The notes under the pieces were generated by a model, which saw only the letters and a program-made list of their open reading frames with translations, did not search any database and was not told the origin of the DNA. A DNA stretch of 22,878 nt. Origin: UBA10677 sp045532295. GTDB taxonomy: Bacteria; Bacillota; Clostridia; Christensenellales; Pumilibacteraceae. Location of the stretch: assembly GCA_045532295.1 (NCBI GenBank), contig JAZSFP010000003.1, forward strand, positions 1 through 22,878, written 5' to 3'. A program made the position numbers and the translations under genes. Of this stretch, positions 17,275 to 22,878 are shown piece after piece (position 1 is the first letter of the stretch; each line of letters begins with the position of its first letter).

Positions 17275-18036
17275 TCATAATTGCAAACCCTGTTTAATTT
17301 TCAATACGTTTGATAAAAGCGGTGGACCTGCATAAGTCGTTTCGTCGTATTCTCTAAAACAAAGCCACATACATACCCCAAGCGCAGGACCTATCGTTCT
17401 ATGTAAATAACTGTATTTTCCGCCCGATAAAAACAAAAATGGAACTTTTAATTCTTTTTTAAGTAAGGTACAAATTTCCAAATTTTTAAGTTCTTCCTCT
17501 TGCGTATCAGCGCCCGTCACTATTTTAACAATATCCGCTCCTCGTCTTTGGTGTTCAAGCGCAATCTCTAAAACTCGCTCGGCAGGACGAAACTCGTAAA
17601 TATGCGACGACATAAGCACTTCACCGCCTTTTTTATGAACTTTGTCGATAAACTGCATTTGCTTTTTTATCGCTCGTTCGTCCCTCGTCAATTCTTCGGG
17701 CGCAGGAGCGTAAGTATCCCCCATAATGTCCACGAGCGTTGCGCCACAGTCTAAACCGAAGAATAACCCGTCCATAAGTTCTTCATCACTCGTTCCTTCG
17801 TTTAAGCCACTACGGTAATTCGTAAAATATATCGGCTTATCTTCCGTGGCAGAAAAAAGCGCCGTTAGTGTTTCTTTTGTACGGTATTGCTTTTCAAACG
17901 CGCTCATTTGAAAGCCGATTGCCGTCGCCCCGTCAGCAATCGCATCGCGAATTTTTAGTTCCGCTTGTTTTGCCGTCGGCACTTGCACCATTTCCGTAAT
18001 AAACGGCGTTGGCGTACTTAAAAAACTTTTTTTCAT
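17275..18036 (-). CDS. Type I 3-dehydroquinate dehydratase-like protein
   Basis: The protein has 253 residues, the normal length for type I (AroD) enzymes. The TIM-barrel landmarks align: FTNYRSGLNEG (R75, like the FRT..EGG segment), LMSSHIYEFRP with H145 as the general acid/base, and DIVKIVTGA with K171 as the Schiff-base lysine. Other canonical features are changed. The E-x-R substrate-binding motif on strand 2 reads GFQMS (residues 41-45), and the C-terminal S-x-P-G-Q loop reads YAGPPLLSNV. The class I chemistry seems to be kept while the substrate pocket differs. It follows two dehydrogenases in one operon (6-nt gap) and is not next to aromatic-biosynthesis genes. Possible roles are quinate/shikimate catabolism or a related cyclic polyol dehydration. 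Confidence 0.75.
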   Translation of the reverse strand: MKKSFLSTPTPFITEMVQVPTAKQAELKIRDAIADGATAIGFQMSAFEKQYRTKETLTALFSATEDKPIYFTNYRSGLNEGTSDEELMDGLFFGLDCGATLVDIMGDTYAPAPEELTRDERAIKKQMQFIDKVHKKGGEVLMSSHIYEFRPAERVLEIALEHQRRGADIVKIVTGADTQEEELKNLEICTLLKKELKVPFLFLSGGKYSYLHRTIGPALGVCMWLCFREYDETTYAGPPLLSNVLKIKQGLQL

Positions 18037-18042
18037 AATAAT

Positions 18043-18774
18043 TTATACCTTTTTCCTACAACCATCAATCTGAATATTCTGCCCAACGATATAACTTGCT
18101 TTCTCGCTTGCAAGAAAACAAATAAGTTCGGCATTTTCTCTGTCCGTTCCCGTTCGACCGATATAAGAAAGTTCGGTCGGCGTAAAATGGTCAATGTCAA
18201 GATTATCTGAATCACTCACTGAACCCGGCGAAACGCTGTTTACTACCACGCCACCCGCAATAACCTCTTTTGCTAAAGATTTGGTCATTGCGATCACCGC
18301 ACCTTTTGTCGCTGAATACACCGCCATATTTGCATTCCCGTATACACCAGCAACCGAAGCGATATTCACGATGCGACCATAACCGTTTTCAAGCATTTTG
18401 GGCAATACGGCTTTCGTGCAATAAACAACACTCATCACATTGATATCCGTAAACTTTTTCCACGTATCCGTAGATGTTTCCAAAAACGATTGAAAATTTC
18501 GCCAAAGTGCAGCATTGTTGACAAGGATGTCTATTCCGCCAAATTTTTTCATCGCATCCGCAACAACTGCGTTTACCCTTTCTTCGTTGGAAACATCACA
18601 AACGTATATCAAAATTTCTCCGCCAATAGATTCAAGTTCTTCTTTAAGTCTTTGAAGCGTTTCAGCATTGATGTCAAGCAAAACAAGCCTTACTCCTTCC
18701 GTTGCCATTTTTAACGCTACGGCACGCCCAATTCCTACCGAAGCGCCTGTGATCATCGCTACTTTCCCTTTCAT
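18043..18774 (-). CDS. Short-chain dehydrogenase/reductase (SDR), FabG-like
   Basis: The protein has 243 residues, a classical SDR. The cofactor motif TGASVGIG is at 9-16, the acidic Asp34 (LLDIN) favours NAD(H), and NNAA is at 86-89. The catalytic tetrad is N112, S140, Y153, K157 (YSATK). PGSVSDSDN follows in the substrate loop, and DGCRKKV closes the protein. I chose the ATG at 18772-18774 with AGGTGG 8 nt upstream. The longer frame beginning at GTG 18784-18786 would start inside that ribosome site and overlap the preceding gene. It starts 2 nt after the upstream SDR stop. It probably oxidises or reduces a hydroxyl on the same substrate series as its neighbours. The substrate is not identifiable. 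Confidence 0.9.
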   Translation of the reverse strand: MKGKVAMITGASVGIGRAVALKMATEGVRLVLLDINAETLQRLKEELESIGGEILIYVCDVSNEERVNAVVADAMKKFGGIDILVNNAALWRNFQSFLETSTDTWKKFTDINVMSVVYCTKAVLPKMLENGYGRIVNIASVAGVYGNANMAVYSATKGAVIAMTKSLAKEVIAGGVVVNSVSPGSVSDSDNLDIDHFTPTELSYIGRTGTDRENAELICFLASEKASYIVGQNIQIDGCRKKV

Positions 18775-18776
18775 TT

Positions 18777-19553
18777 TCAATTCCACCTACCCATAGCGTT
18801 TCTTCCGCCGTCAATCATAATATTTTCGCCGTTAATAAACTGTCCTTTTTCACTCGCTAAGAATAAGCACAAATCCACTATTTCTTGCGGCTGAGCGGCT
18901 CTACCTGAAAGCGTTTTCATATTCGCCATAGCGGGACGCGTCAACACGGGTCCGGGCGAAACGCATACGCAACGGATACCGTATTTAGAACCGTACTGCG
19001 CAATGGATTTCGTTAAACCATACATAAGCCCTGCTTTCGCCGTGGGATAATCCATACCGTAGCCATCACCTTCTGCCCCCGTAATCGAGCCGATATTAAT
19101 AATCAAGCCGTTATTTTGTTTTCGCATTTGTGAAAGTACGGCGTGCGCAAAGTAAAACGGTCCTTTTAGATTGACGTCAATACCCCAATCGTATACCTCT
19201 ATCGGAACGTCAGGAAATTCGGAATATTTCTCTCTATCTACTTTTTGCATACGAACAGCCGTACCGCCTGCAAAGTTTGCCATAACGTCAATACGACCAA
19301 ACGATTCTACTGCTTTATTTTTAACAAGGCAAACCTGATTATAATCCCGAACGTCGCATACGACACCGATTGCTTTACCTTTCCCTTGCGCGTTGATTTC
19401 AGATACTTTTTCATTGAGCAATCGTTCGTTCACGTCGCAAAGTACGACGTTTCCACCAAGCCTCGCAAAATTTTGCGCAAACAATAACCCCATACCCGAC
19501 GCCGCGCCCGTGGATATTGCCGTTCTACCTTCAAAATTAAATTCCCAAGACAT
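18777..19553 (-). CDS. Short-chain dehydrogenase/reductase (SDR)
   Basis: The protein has 258 residues. The cofactor motif TGAASGMG is at 15-22, and Asp40 (LCDVN) suggests NAD(H) preference. The usual NNAG reads NFAG (93-96). The tetrad N128, S156, Y169, K173 (YPTAK) is complete. A short insertion around residues 100-118 (MQKVDREKYSEFPDVP) lengthens the loop before helix 4 and could shape the substrate pocket. AGGAG precedes the ATG. It is the first gene of the SDR/SDR/dehydroquinase-like operon, reading from a sigma-A promoter that faces the cupin-AraC gene. Identity to the second SDR is low, so the two probably catalyse different steps rather than being a recent duplication. Confidence 0.9.
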   Translation of the reverse strand: MSWEFNFEGRTAISTGAASGMGLLFAQNFARLGGNVVLCDVNERLLNEKVSEINAQGKGKAIGVVCDVRDYNQVCLVKNKAVESFGRIDVMANFAGGTAVRMQKVDREKYSEFPDVPIEVYDWGIDVNLKGPFYFAHAVLSQMRKQNNGLIINIGSITGAEGDGYGMDYPTAKAGLMYGLTKSIAQYGSKYGIRCVCVSPGPVLTRPAMANMKTLSGRAAQPQEIVDLCLFLASEKGQFINGENIMIDGGRNAMGRWN

Positions 19554-19587
19554 TACCCTACTCCTAATTATAAATTTCAGTATTTTT

Positions 19588-19616
19588 ATTATAAACTATT
19601 GACAAAACTTTTTCAA
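19588..19616 (-). promoter_or_regulatory. Sigma-A promoter of the SDR operon
   Basis: On the minus strand TTGAAA (19616-19611), a 17-bp spacer and a perfect TATAAT (19593-19588) lie 35 bp before the first SDR start codon. It interlocks with the opposite promoter at 19599-19627. Confidence 0.8.
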
Positions 19617-19627
19617 GGTAATATAAT
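19599..19627 (+). promoter_or_regulatory. Sigma-A promoter of the cupin-AraC gene
   Basis: A perfect TTGACA (19599-19604), a 17-bp spacer and a perfect TATAAT (19622-19627) are followed by a GAGGG ribosome site and ATG 19672. Its -35 lies between the two boxes of the opposing promoter. Confidence 0.87.
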
Positions 19628-19671
19628 ATATAATACTATTAAAAAGTATAGCGATTCTACTGTGAGGGCTT

Positions 19672-20475
19672 ATGTTTAACGCAAATATACAAGAAAATTT
19701 ATCACTCTTGCTGTCCGTAAAATACACGTACGCTAAACCTGAAACATACGACTATTCCTTCAGTCCGCGACCTTGTCACAATTTCGCTTTTATGCTGGAA
19801 GGCGAAGGTATTATTAAAACGCAAGAGCAAACTATCAAATTAAAAGCAGGCGATATTCTTTATATTCCCCAAAATACCACCTATATTTCCCACTGGTTAG
19901 CCTATCCCAAGGTCGTTTTCCACTCCTTGCATTTTGCATTTAACATAAAAAACGACCCGTTTTTTAATAAAAATATCCCCATCCAAGTACTTCCCAACGA
20001 TAAATTCGACGAATTATACCTTTTATTGAAAAATATTGAATCGCATCAGTTTTCAAAGGGTACGAATTCTTTTATCGCCCTATCGTCTTTCTACGGTTTA
20101 TGCGCAGAACTTCTTCAGTCTGTCAAATTACTGCCCACGAAACAAGTTAGTAAGGACATTATCCCTGCAATTAAATACTTAGAAAAAAATCATACCGCGA
20201 AAGTGTCCATAGACTATCTTGCTTCGCTTTGTTTTATTAGCGCGTCAAGATTTTACTTTTTGTTTAAACAACAAATGGGAGTATCGCCTATTGTTTATAA
20301 AAACCGATTATCTATTCAATCCGCCGCCCAAGAACTTTTATACAATAAGAACGAAAGTATCGCTAATATATCTAAAAAATACGGATTTTCAAGCCTTGTC
20401 TATTTTGAACAACTTTTCAAAAAAATAACGGGAAAATCCCCCTCAAAATATAGAAAAGAAAATACGCAATTATAA
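19672..20475 (+). CDS. AraC-family regulator with N-terminal cupin domain
   Basis: The protein has 267 residues. Residues ~28-92 form an AraC-type cupin (FAFMLEGEGIIKT, LKAGDILYIPQNTTY, VFHSLHFAF) expected to bind a small effector such as a sugar or polyol. Residues ~162-267 contain two helix-turn-helix units: VSIDYLASLCFISASRFYFLFKQQMGVSP, then IANISKKYGFSSLVYFEQLFKKITGKSP, ending in KYRKENTQL. A GAGGG ribosome site lies just before the ATG. It is divergent from the SDR/dehydroquinase-like operon with interlocking promoters, so it is very likely its dedicated regulator. It is more AT-rich than the operon it faces. Confidence 0.92.
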   Translation: MFNANIQENLSLLLSVKYTYAKPETYDYSFSPRPCHNFAFMLEGEGIIKTQEQTIKLKAGDILYIPQNTTYISHWLAYPKVVFHSLHFAFNIKNDPFFNKNIPIQVLPNDKFDELYLLLKNIESHQFSKGTNSFIALSSFYGLCAELLQSVKLLPTKQVSKDIIPAIKYLEKNHTAKVSIDYLASLCFISASRFYFLFKQQMGVSPIVYKNRLSIQSAAQELLYNKNESIANISKKYGFSSLVYFEQLFKKITGKSPSKYRKENTQL

Positions 20476-20519
20476 AAATTTACAATATCACCCCGTTTCA
20501 GTTCAAACCATATATGTTT

Positions 20520-20614
20520 AACGCTTACGCGTTGGTTCGCGGATTACAAACCATTTGGTTTGTTTCCTGTGGATAGAAAAATACCCATAGACCAAACGGT
20601 CTATGGGTATTTTG
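20520..20614. repeat. Three-hairpin repeat, copy 1 (carries a terminator)
   Basis: This 95-nt element is about 95% identical to 22666-22758. It contains three stem-loops: AACGC/GCGTT (20520-20533), CAAACC/GGTTTG (20547-20562) and a 16-bp perfect stem (20578-20593 with 20598-20613, loop AAAC). It lies ~45 nt after the cupin-AraC gene. The rest of 20476-20670 holds only two copies of a GGACAAAA-type motif. Confidence 0.85.
20578..20613. terminator. Bidirectional terminator inside repeat copy 1
   Basis: A perfect 16-bp stem with A4 at one end and T4 at the other has an AAAC loop. It can terminate the cupin-AraC gene on the plus strand and the HEPN-like gene on the minus strand. Confidence 0.85.
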
Positions 20615-20670
20615 TATGTGTGGGACAAAATCTCGTTTTTAGGGTATGTGTGTTGGACAAAAAGTATTTT

Positions 20671-21222
20671 TTAGTTATTTTGGTACTTGTCTATAAATTC
20701 TTTTAACACATTCCTTTTACGTATTAAATCTCTCGAAACTCCTTCAATGTGGTCATTCAATATTTTGCAAGAAATTTCTATACTCTTCTTCATATTTTCT
20801 ATTATTTCTTCTTTTTTACTGCTTTCCAATTCAAAAATATAGATATTATTAACTTTATCTGTGGGATATCTAAAAGCATAAGATAATTCATCGTGAGAAG
20901 TCGCTTTTCTTATTTTTTCAATGCTACGCAACAACTCATCATAGTCTTGTTCTTTTACCCCTAAAGACATAAATTCATATATTGTTTGCTCGTCTTTTAA
21001 TTGTAAATAGAAATTATGATTTCCTATATTAAACTCTTTTATAGTCCAATTTTCTATCTCGCCATCGTAATTCATTATACAAAACTTTATCCAAAGCTCC
21101 ATAAAATTACTATATAATAGCCCTATTGAATAAAAGCATTCAGCTCTATTCTTTTCGTTATACAAGGTATAAAAACTTTTTAAATAAGATTCTAAATATT
21201 CAAAATATTTCTTTAAAATCAT
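20671..21222 (-). CDS. Hypothetical protein with HEPN-like R-x4-H motif
   Basis: The protein has 183 residues, almost all helical, with no signal peptide or membrane segment. I do not recognise it as a named family. Residues 105-110 read RKATSH, an R-x4-H motif of the kind that forms the RNase active site in HEPN domains, at the start of a late helix. Upstream the pattern ELWIKFCIMNYDG...GNHNFYLQL resembles the first helical pair of HEPN proteins, and FRYPTDK follows the His. AAAGGA lies 7 nt before the ATG. The low-GC coding differs from the sugar loci. It is 94 nt after the SHOCT-protein gene and close to the repeat terminator. A HEPN RNase or toxin-like role is an inference. No MNT-type antitoxin partner is adjacent. 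Confidence 0.65.
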   Translation of the reverse strand: MILKKYFEYLESYLKSFYTLYNEKNRAECFYSIGLLYSNFMELWIKFCIMNYDGEIENWTIKEFNIGNHNFYLQLKDEQTIYEFMSLGVKEQDYDELLRSIEKIRKATSHDELSYAFRYPTDKVNNIYIFELESSKKEEIIENMKKSIEISCKILNDHIEGVSRDLIRKRNVLKEFIDKYQNN

Positions 21223-21316
21223 TTCTAATCCTTTACTATTGATTTTATCTTATCTATTGTTAACCACGGTTTTTTTTCTATGTATCATGCTATGCCTATT
21301 ATTTTTTGTTTTTCCA

Positions 21317-22300
21317 TTATAGTCCCAAAATTTGTTTTTTCTTTTGTTCGAAATCTTCTTGAGTAATCAAGCCGTCATCAAGCATCTCTTTTAATTCTTG
21401 TAATTGTTCTTTTTGTGATTTTTGTTCAGACGTTTTTTCTTCTTGTTTAACAGTAGAAGACTGCTCTAACGATTTTTCGTTTAACATATATTCAAGCATA
21501 GAGCAAACAGCTTGTATATTTTCTTTCATGTTTCGATACTTCCTGCCGTTTTTATCCCAATCAACATTGTCAACGTATGTAATCATAATTTGGGGGCAAT
21601 CGAAATCATTTAAGCGAATAATCAACTTTAATTGATTGCATTTTTCATTAATATTACGGCTCATACTGCTACCAACAATAAGACCTCCTAATCCGAAAAA
21701 TGCACCTCCAATAAGTGCGGAACCTGCTCGTCCTTTTACTTTGCTATGTCCATTTTCATATATTTCATAATTTATAATATCTGAAAATTTATATTTTTTC
21801 GATTGATATTTTCCAGAAAGATAAATGAATTGTTTATGTTCATTATCAACTATTAATTTAATTGTTGCCCAACCAGACGCTAAAATGGGTACCGTTTTTG
21901 AAACAACAAAATCATCGCCAACAACAGTTTGAATCTTTTTTCTTTCTATCTCAACTTTAATTTCTTTTTTTATTTCTCTGTTTATTCTTATTAATGCGAT
22001 TTGCTCATTTTTCTTGAACAGTTTTATAATCATAAAAATCGAAATTGTTGCACCTACAATAGTTGCAATAACTAATGCTCCTATTGGATTATTAGGTGTA
22101 TCACTAGGAGCATTTAAATTTGTAAATATTGCTAAAATCCACGCAATACAACAAAATAAACTAATACCCAACCACCAATAAGTTCGTTTTTTCTCTTTTC
22201 GTACACAGTCGGCTTTTTCTACTGTACTCATCTGCTGTAATTTTCTTTTTGCCCGTTCTTTCAACTCTTGCTTTTTGTCTTGATTAAAATTGTTTTTCAT
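21317..22300 (-). CDS. Two-TM membrane protein with C-terminal SHOCT domain
   Basis: The protein has 327 residues. A charged coiled N-terminus (1-40) is followed by two membrane helices at about 41-60 and 73-94. A basic stretch then leads into a beta-rich cytoplasmic domain (FVVSKTVPILASGWATIKLIVD, KYKFSDIINYEIYENG), with a Gly-rich hydrophobic segment GSALIGGAFFGLGGLIVG inside it. The last ~30 residues, LQELKEMLDDGLITQEDFEQ, are a clear SHOCT domain. I chose ATG 22298-22300, with GTGGAG 7 nt upstream; a longer frame to 22357 would translate the structured leader. The role is unknown; SHOCT domains are short modules usually linked to oligomerisation. It has its own promoter at 22459-22487. 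Confidence 0.8.
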   Translation of the reverse strand: MKNNFNQDKKQELKERAKRKLQQMSTVEKADCVRKEKKRTYWWLGISLFCCIAWILAIFTNLNAPSDTPNNPIGALVIATIVGATISIFMIIKLFKKNEQIALIRINREIKKEIKVEIERKKIQTVVGDDFVVSKTVPILASGWATIKLIVDNEHKQFIYLSGKYQSKKYKFSDIINYEIYENGHSKVKGRAGSALIGGAFFGLGGLIVGSSMSRNINEKCNQLKLIIRLNDFDCPQIMITYVDNVDWDKNGRKYRNMKENIQAVCSMLEYMLNEKSLEQSSTVKQEEKTSEQKSQKEQLQELKEMLDDGLITQEDFEQKKKQILGL

Positions 22301-22326
22301 AAAAAAACTCCACTGTATAATAAAAA

Positions 22327-22346
22327 GTGCGCCCATAGAGGCGCAC
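22327..22346 (-). terminator. Terminator-like hairpin in the leader of the SHOCT gene (possible attenuator)
   Basis: On the minus strand, stem GTGCGCC (22346-22340) with GGCGCAC (22333-22327) and a 6-nt loop is followed by TTTTT. An upstream segment, AGAGGTGCG (near 22364-22356), can instead pair with CGCCTCT (22343-22337), giving a competing fold. It lies between the promoter and the ribosome site of the gene starting at 22300. Confidence 0.5.
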
Positions 22347-22458
22347 GAAAAACGCACCTCTCCATATTGCTACATACTCAACATTATATAAAGGCAAAAA
22401 TACTCTTTTACCAACGGTATGCTCTGGTTTTAGGTTGTTAAAAATGTGTAGTGTAATT

Positions 22459-22487
22459 ATTGTAGCATATCTTTCAAAAATTTGCAA
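22459..22487 (-). promoter_or_regulatory. Sigma-A promoter of the SHOCT gene
   Basis: On the minus strand TTGCAA (22487-22482), a 17-bp spacer and TACAAT (22464-22459) are present, with TG one base before the -10 box (extended -10). The predicted leader is about 150 nt. Confidence 0.7.
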
Positions 22488-22637
22488 CACTTTGACTGTA
22501 CTTGAAGAAATTATATAGTTCAAATCCAGGTGTGGGAGAGTTTTACCATACCTTGACTTAAAGTGTATGGGACAAAATCTCTCGTGTCATTTTTCTAAAA
22601 AATTGCATTAAAAAAGACCTATAATAATGGCTCCGAC

Positions 22638-22657
22638 GCCACGCTCCTTGGCGTGGC
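22638..22657. other. GC-rich hairpin upstream of repeat copy 2
   Basis: GCCACGC (22638-22644) pairs perfectly with GCGTGGC (22651-22657) around a 6-nt loop. It has no copy-1 counterpart. A TATAAT at 22620-22625 precedes it, but no matching -35 is visible. Confidence 0.6.
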
Positions 22658-22665
22658 TGTGAACT

Positions 22666-22758
22666 AACGCTACGCGTTGGTTCGCGGATTACAAACCGTT
22701 GGTTTGTTTCCTGTGGATAGAAAAACACCCATAGACCAAACGGTCTATGGGTGTTTTG
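22666..22758. repeat. Three-hairpin repeat, copy 2
   Basis: This 93-nt copy matches the element at 20520-20614. The stems are AACGC/GCGTT (22666-22678), CAAACC/GGTTTG (22692-22706) and a 16-bp perfect stem (22722-22737 with 22742-22757). Relative to copy 1, one T-A pair of the long stem is a C-G pair, so both sides changed together. Its right end abuts the CCA end of the tRNA fragment. Confidence 0.85.
22722..22757. terminator. Hairpin terminator inside repeat copy 2
   Basis: A perfect 16-bp stem with an AAAC loop and A4/T4 ends lies directly downstream of the tRNA-Asn fragment on the minus strand. It was probably the terminator of the original tRNA gene. Confidence 0.8.
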
Positions 22759-22801
22759 GCTCCTCGGATTGGACTTGAACCAACGACAGCCTGATTAACA
22801 G
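22757..22801 (-). tRNA. Truncated tRNA-Asn (GTT), 3' half only
   Basis: Read on the minus strand, the segment has anticodon loop CTGTTAA (22801-22795), anticodon 3' stem TCAGG, variable loop CTGTC and T arm GTTGG-TTCAAGT-CCAAT. The acceptor 3' strand CCGAGGA, discriminator G and encoded CCA (22759-22757) follow. The 5' side stops at the anticodon loop: the next bases cannot form the CCTGA stem partner, and no D arm or 5' acceptor strand follows. It is a fragment, most likely an attachment-site remnant of an integrative element. Confidence 0.8.
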
Positions 22802-22820
22802 GCAAAATGCTATAATTTTA

Positions 22821-22852
22821 GCCCCTATTATGAGCATAATAGGGGCTTTTTT
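22821..22852 (+). terminator. Intrinsic terminator next to the tRNA fragment
   Basis: A 12-bp stem, GCCCCTATTATG (22821-22832) with CATAATAGGGGC (22835-22846), is followed by T6 (22847-22852). It lies where the 5' half of the tRNA should have been, so it belongs to the DNA that replaced it. Confidence 0.88.
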
Positions 22853-22878
22853 ACGGCATTTTGGGCTTATAATTGTCT

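Noticed and set aside
22284..22523. Open frame of 79 codons on the minus strand upstream of the SHOCT gene
   Set aside because: It starts upstream of the predicted promoter, runs through the structured leader and overlaps the gene start. It has no ribosome site and no recognisable domain.
22603..22625. Promoter for repeat copy 2 (TTGCAT and TATAAT)
   Set aside because: The spacer is only 11 bp and no other -35-like hexamer lies at a workable distance, so it is noted only as an isolated TATAAT.
20520..22758. CRISPR array or insertion-sequence ends from the two repeats
   Set aside because: There are only two copies, 2.1 kb apart, in the same orientation. No regular spacers and no transposase lie between them, and the internal symmetry is that of RNA hairpins rather than terminal inverted repeats.
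22757..22850. A complete tRNA gene on the minus strand
   Set aside because: Only the 3' half fits. The bases 5' of the anticodon loop cannot form the anticodon stem, D arm or acceptor strand, and a terminator hairpin occupies that space.

Overview
The window looks like a chromosomal piece of a monoderm Bacillota bacterium, most likely an uncultured, host-associated Clostridia lineage. The signs are strong AGGAGG-type ribosome binding sites, textbook sigma-A promoters with 17-bp spacers, lipoprotein signal peptides (lipobox plus Cys) on the solute-binding and surface proteins, a sugar ABC transporter without its own ATPase, and no SusC/SusD-type outer-membrane genes. This placement is an inference from style, not from a marker gene.

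Region 1 (1-12597) is a glycan-uptake locus. A leftward operon starts at a consensus promoter near 11490. It encodes a solute-binding lipoprotein, two sugar permeases, a 1014-aa secreted Ig-domain protein, a DUF4838 lipoprotein and a very large BIg2/GLUG-like lipoprotein that runs off the left edge. A wHTH regulator with a large C-terminal domain (11632-12597) is divergent, also with a perfect sigma-A promoter. It probably controls the operon in response to the imported sugar.

Region 2 (12632-17197) holds a leftward operon of FAD-dependent oxidoreductase, CapA-like protein and M14-type metallocarboxypeptidase. The last two genes overlap by ATGA. A divergent PocR-domain AraC regulator lies upstream, and a 25-bp palindrome covers its -10 box. 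Hairpin terminators bound the block on both sides.

Region 3 (17275-20475) is a catabolic cassette: two short-chain dehydrogenases and a type I dehydroquinase-like protein, with a divergent cupin-AraC regulator. The dehydroquinase-like protein keeps the Schiff-base Lys and catalytic His, but the usual substrate-binding residues are changed. It therefore may act on a compound other than 3-dehydroquinate.

Region 4 (20476-22878) is more AT-rich accessory DNA. It carries a HEPN-like protein with an R-x4-H motif and a two-TM SHOCT-domain protein with a long structured leader. Two copies of a ~94-nt three-hairpin repeat bracket them; the copies differ by a compensatory base pair. At the right edge is an orphan 3' half of a tRNA-Asn gene, cut at the anticodon loop. 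This is the usual scar of tyrosine-recombinase integration, so a mobile element probably begins just to the right.

The window contains no complete tRNA, no rRNA, no CRISPR array, and no transposase or integrase.
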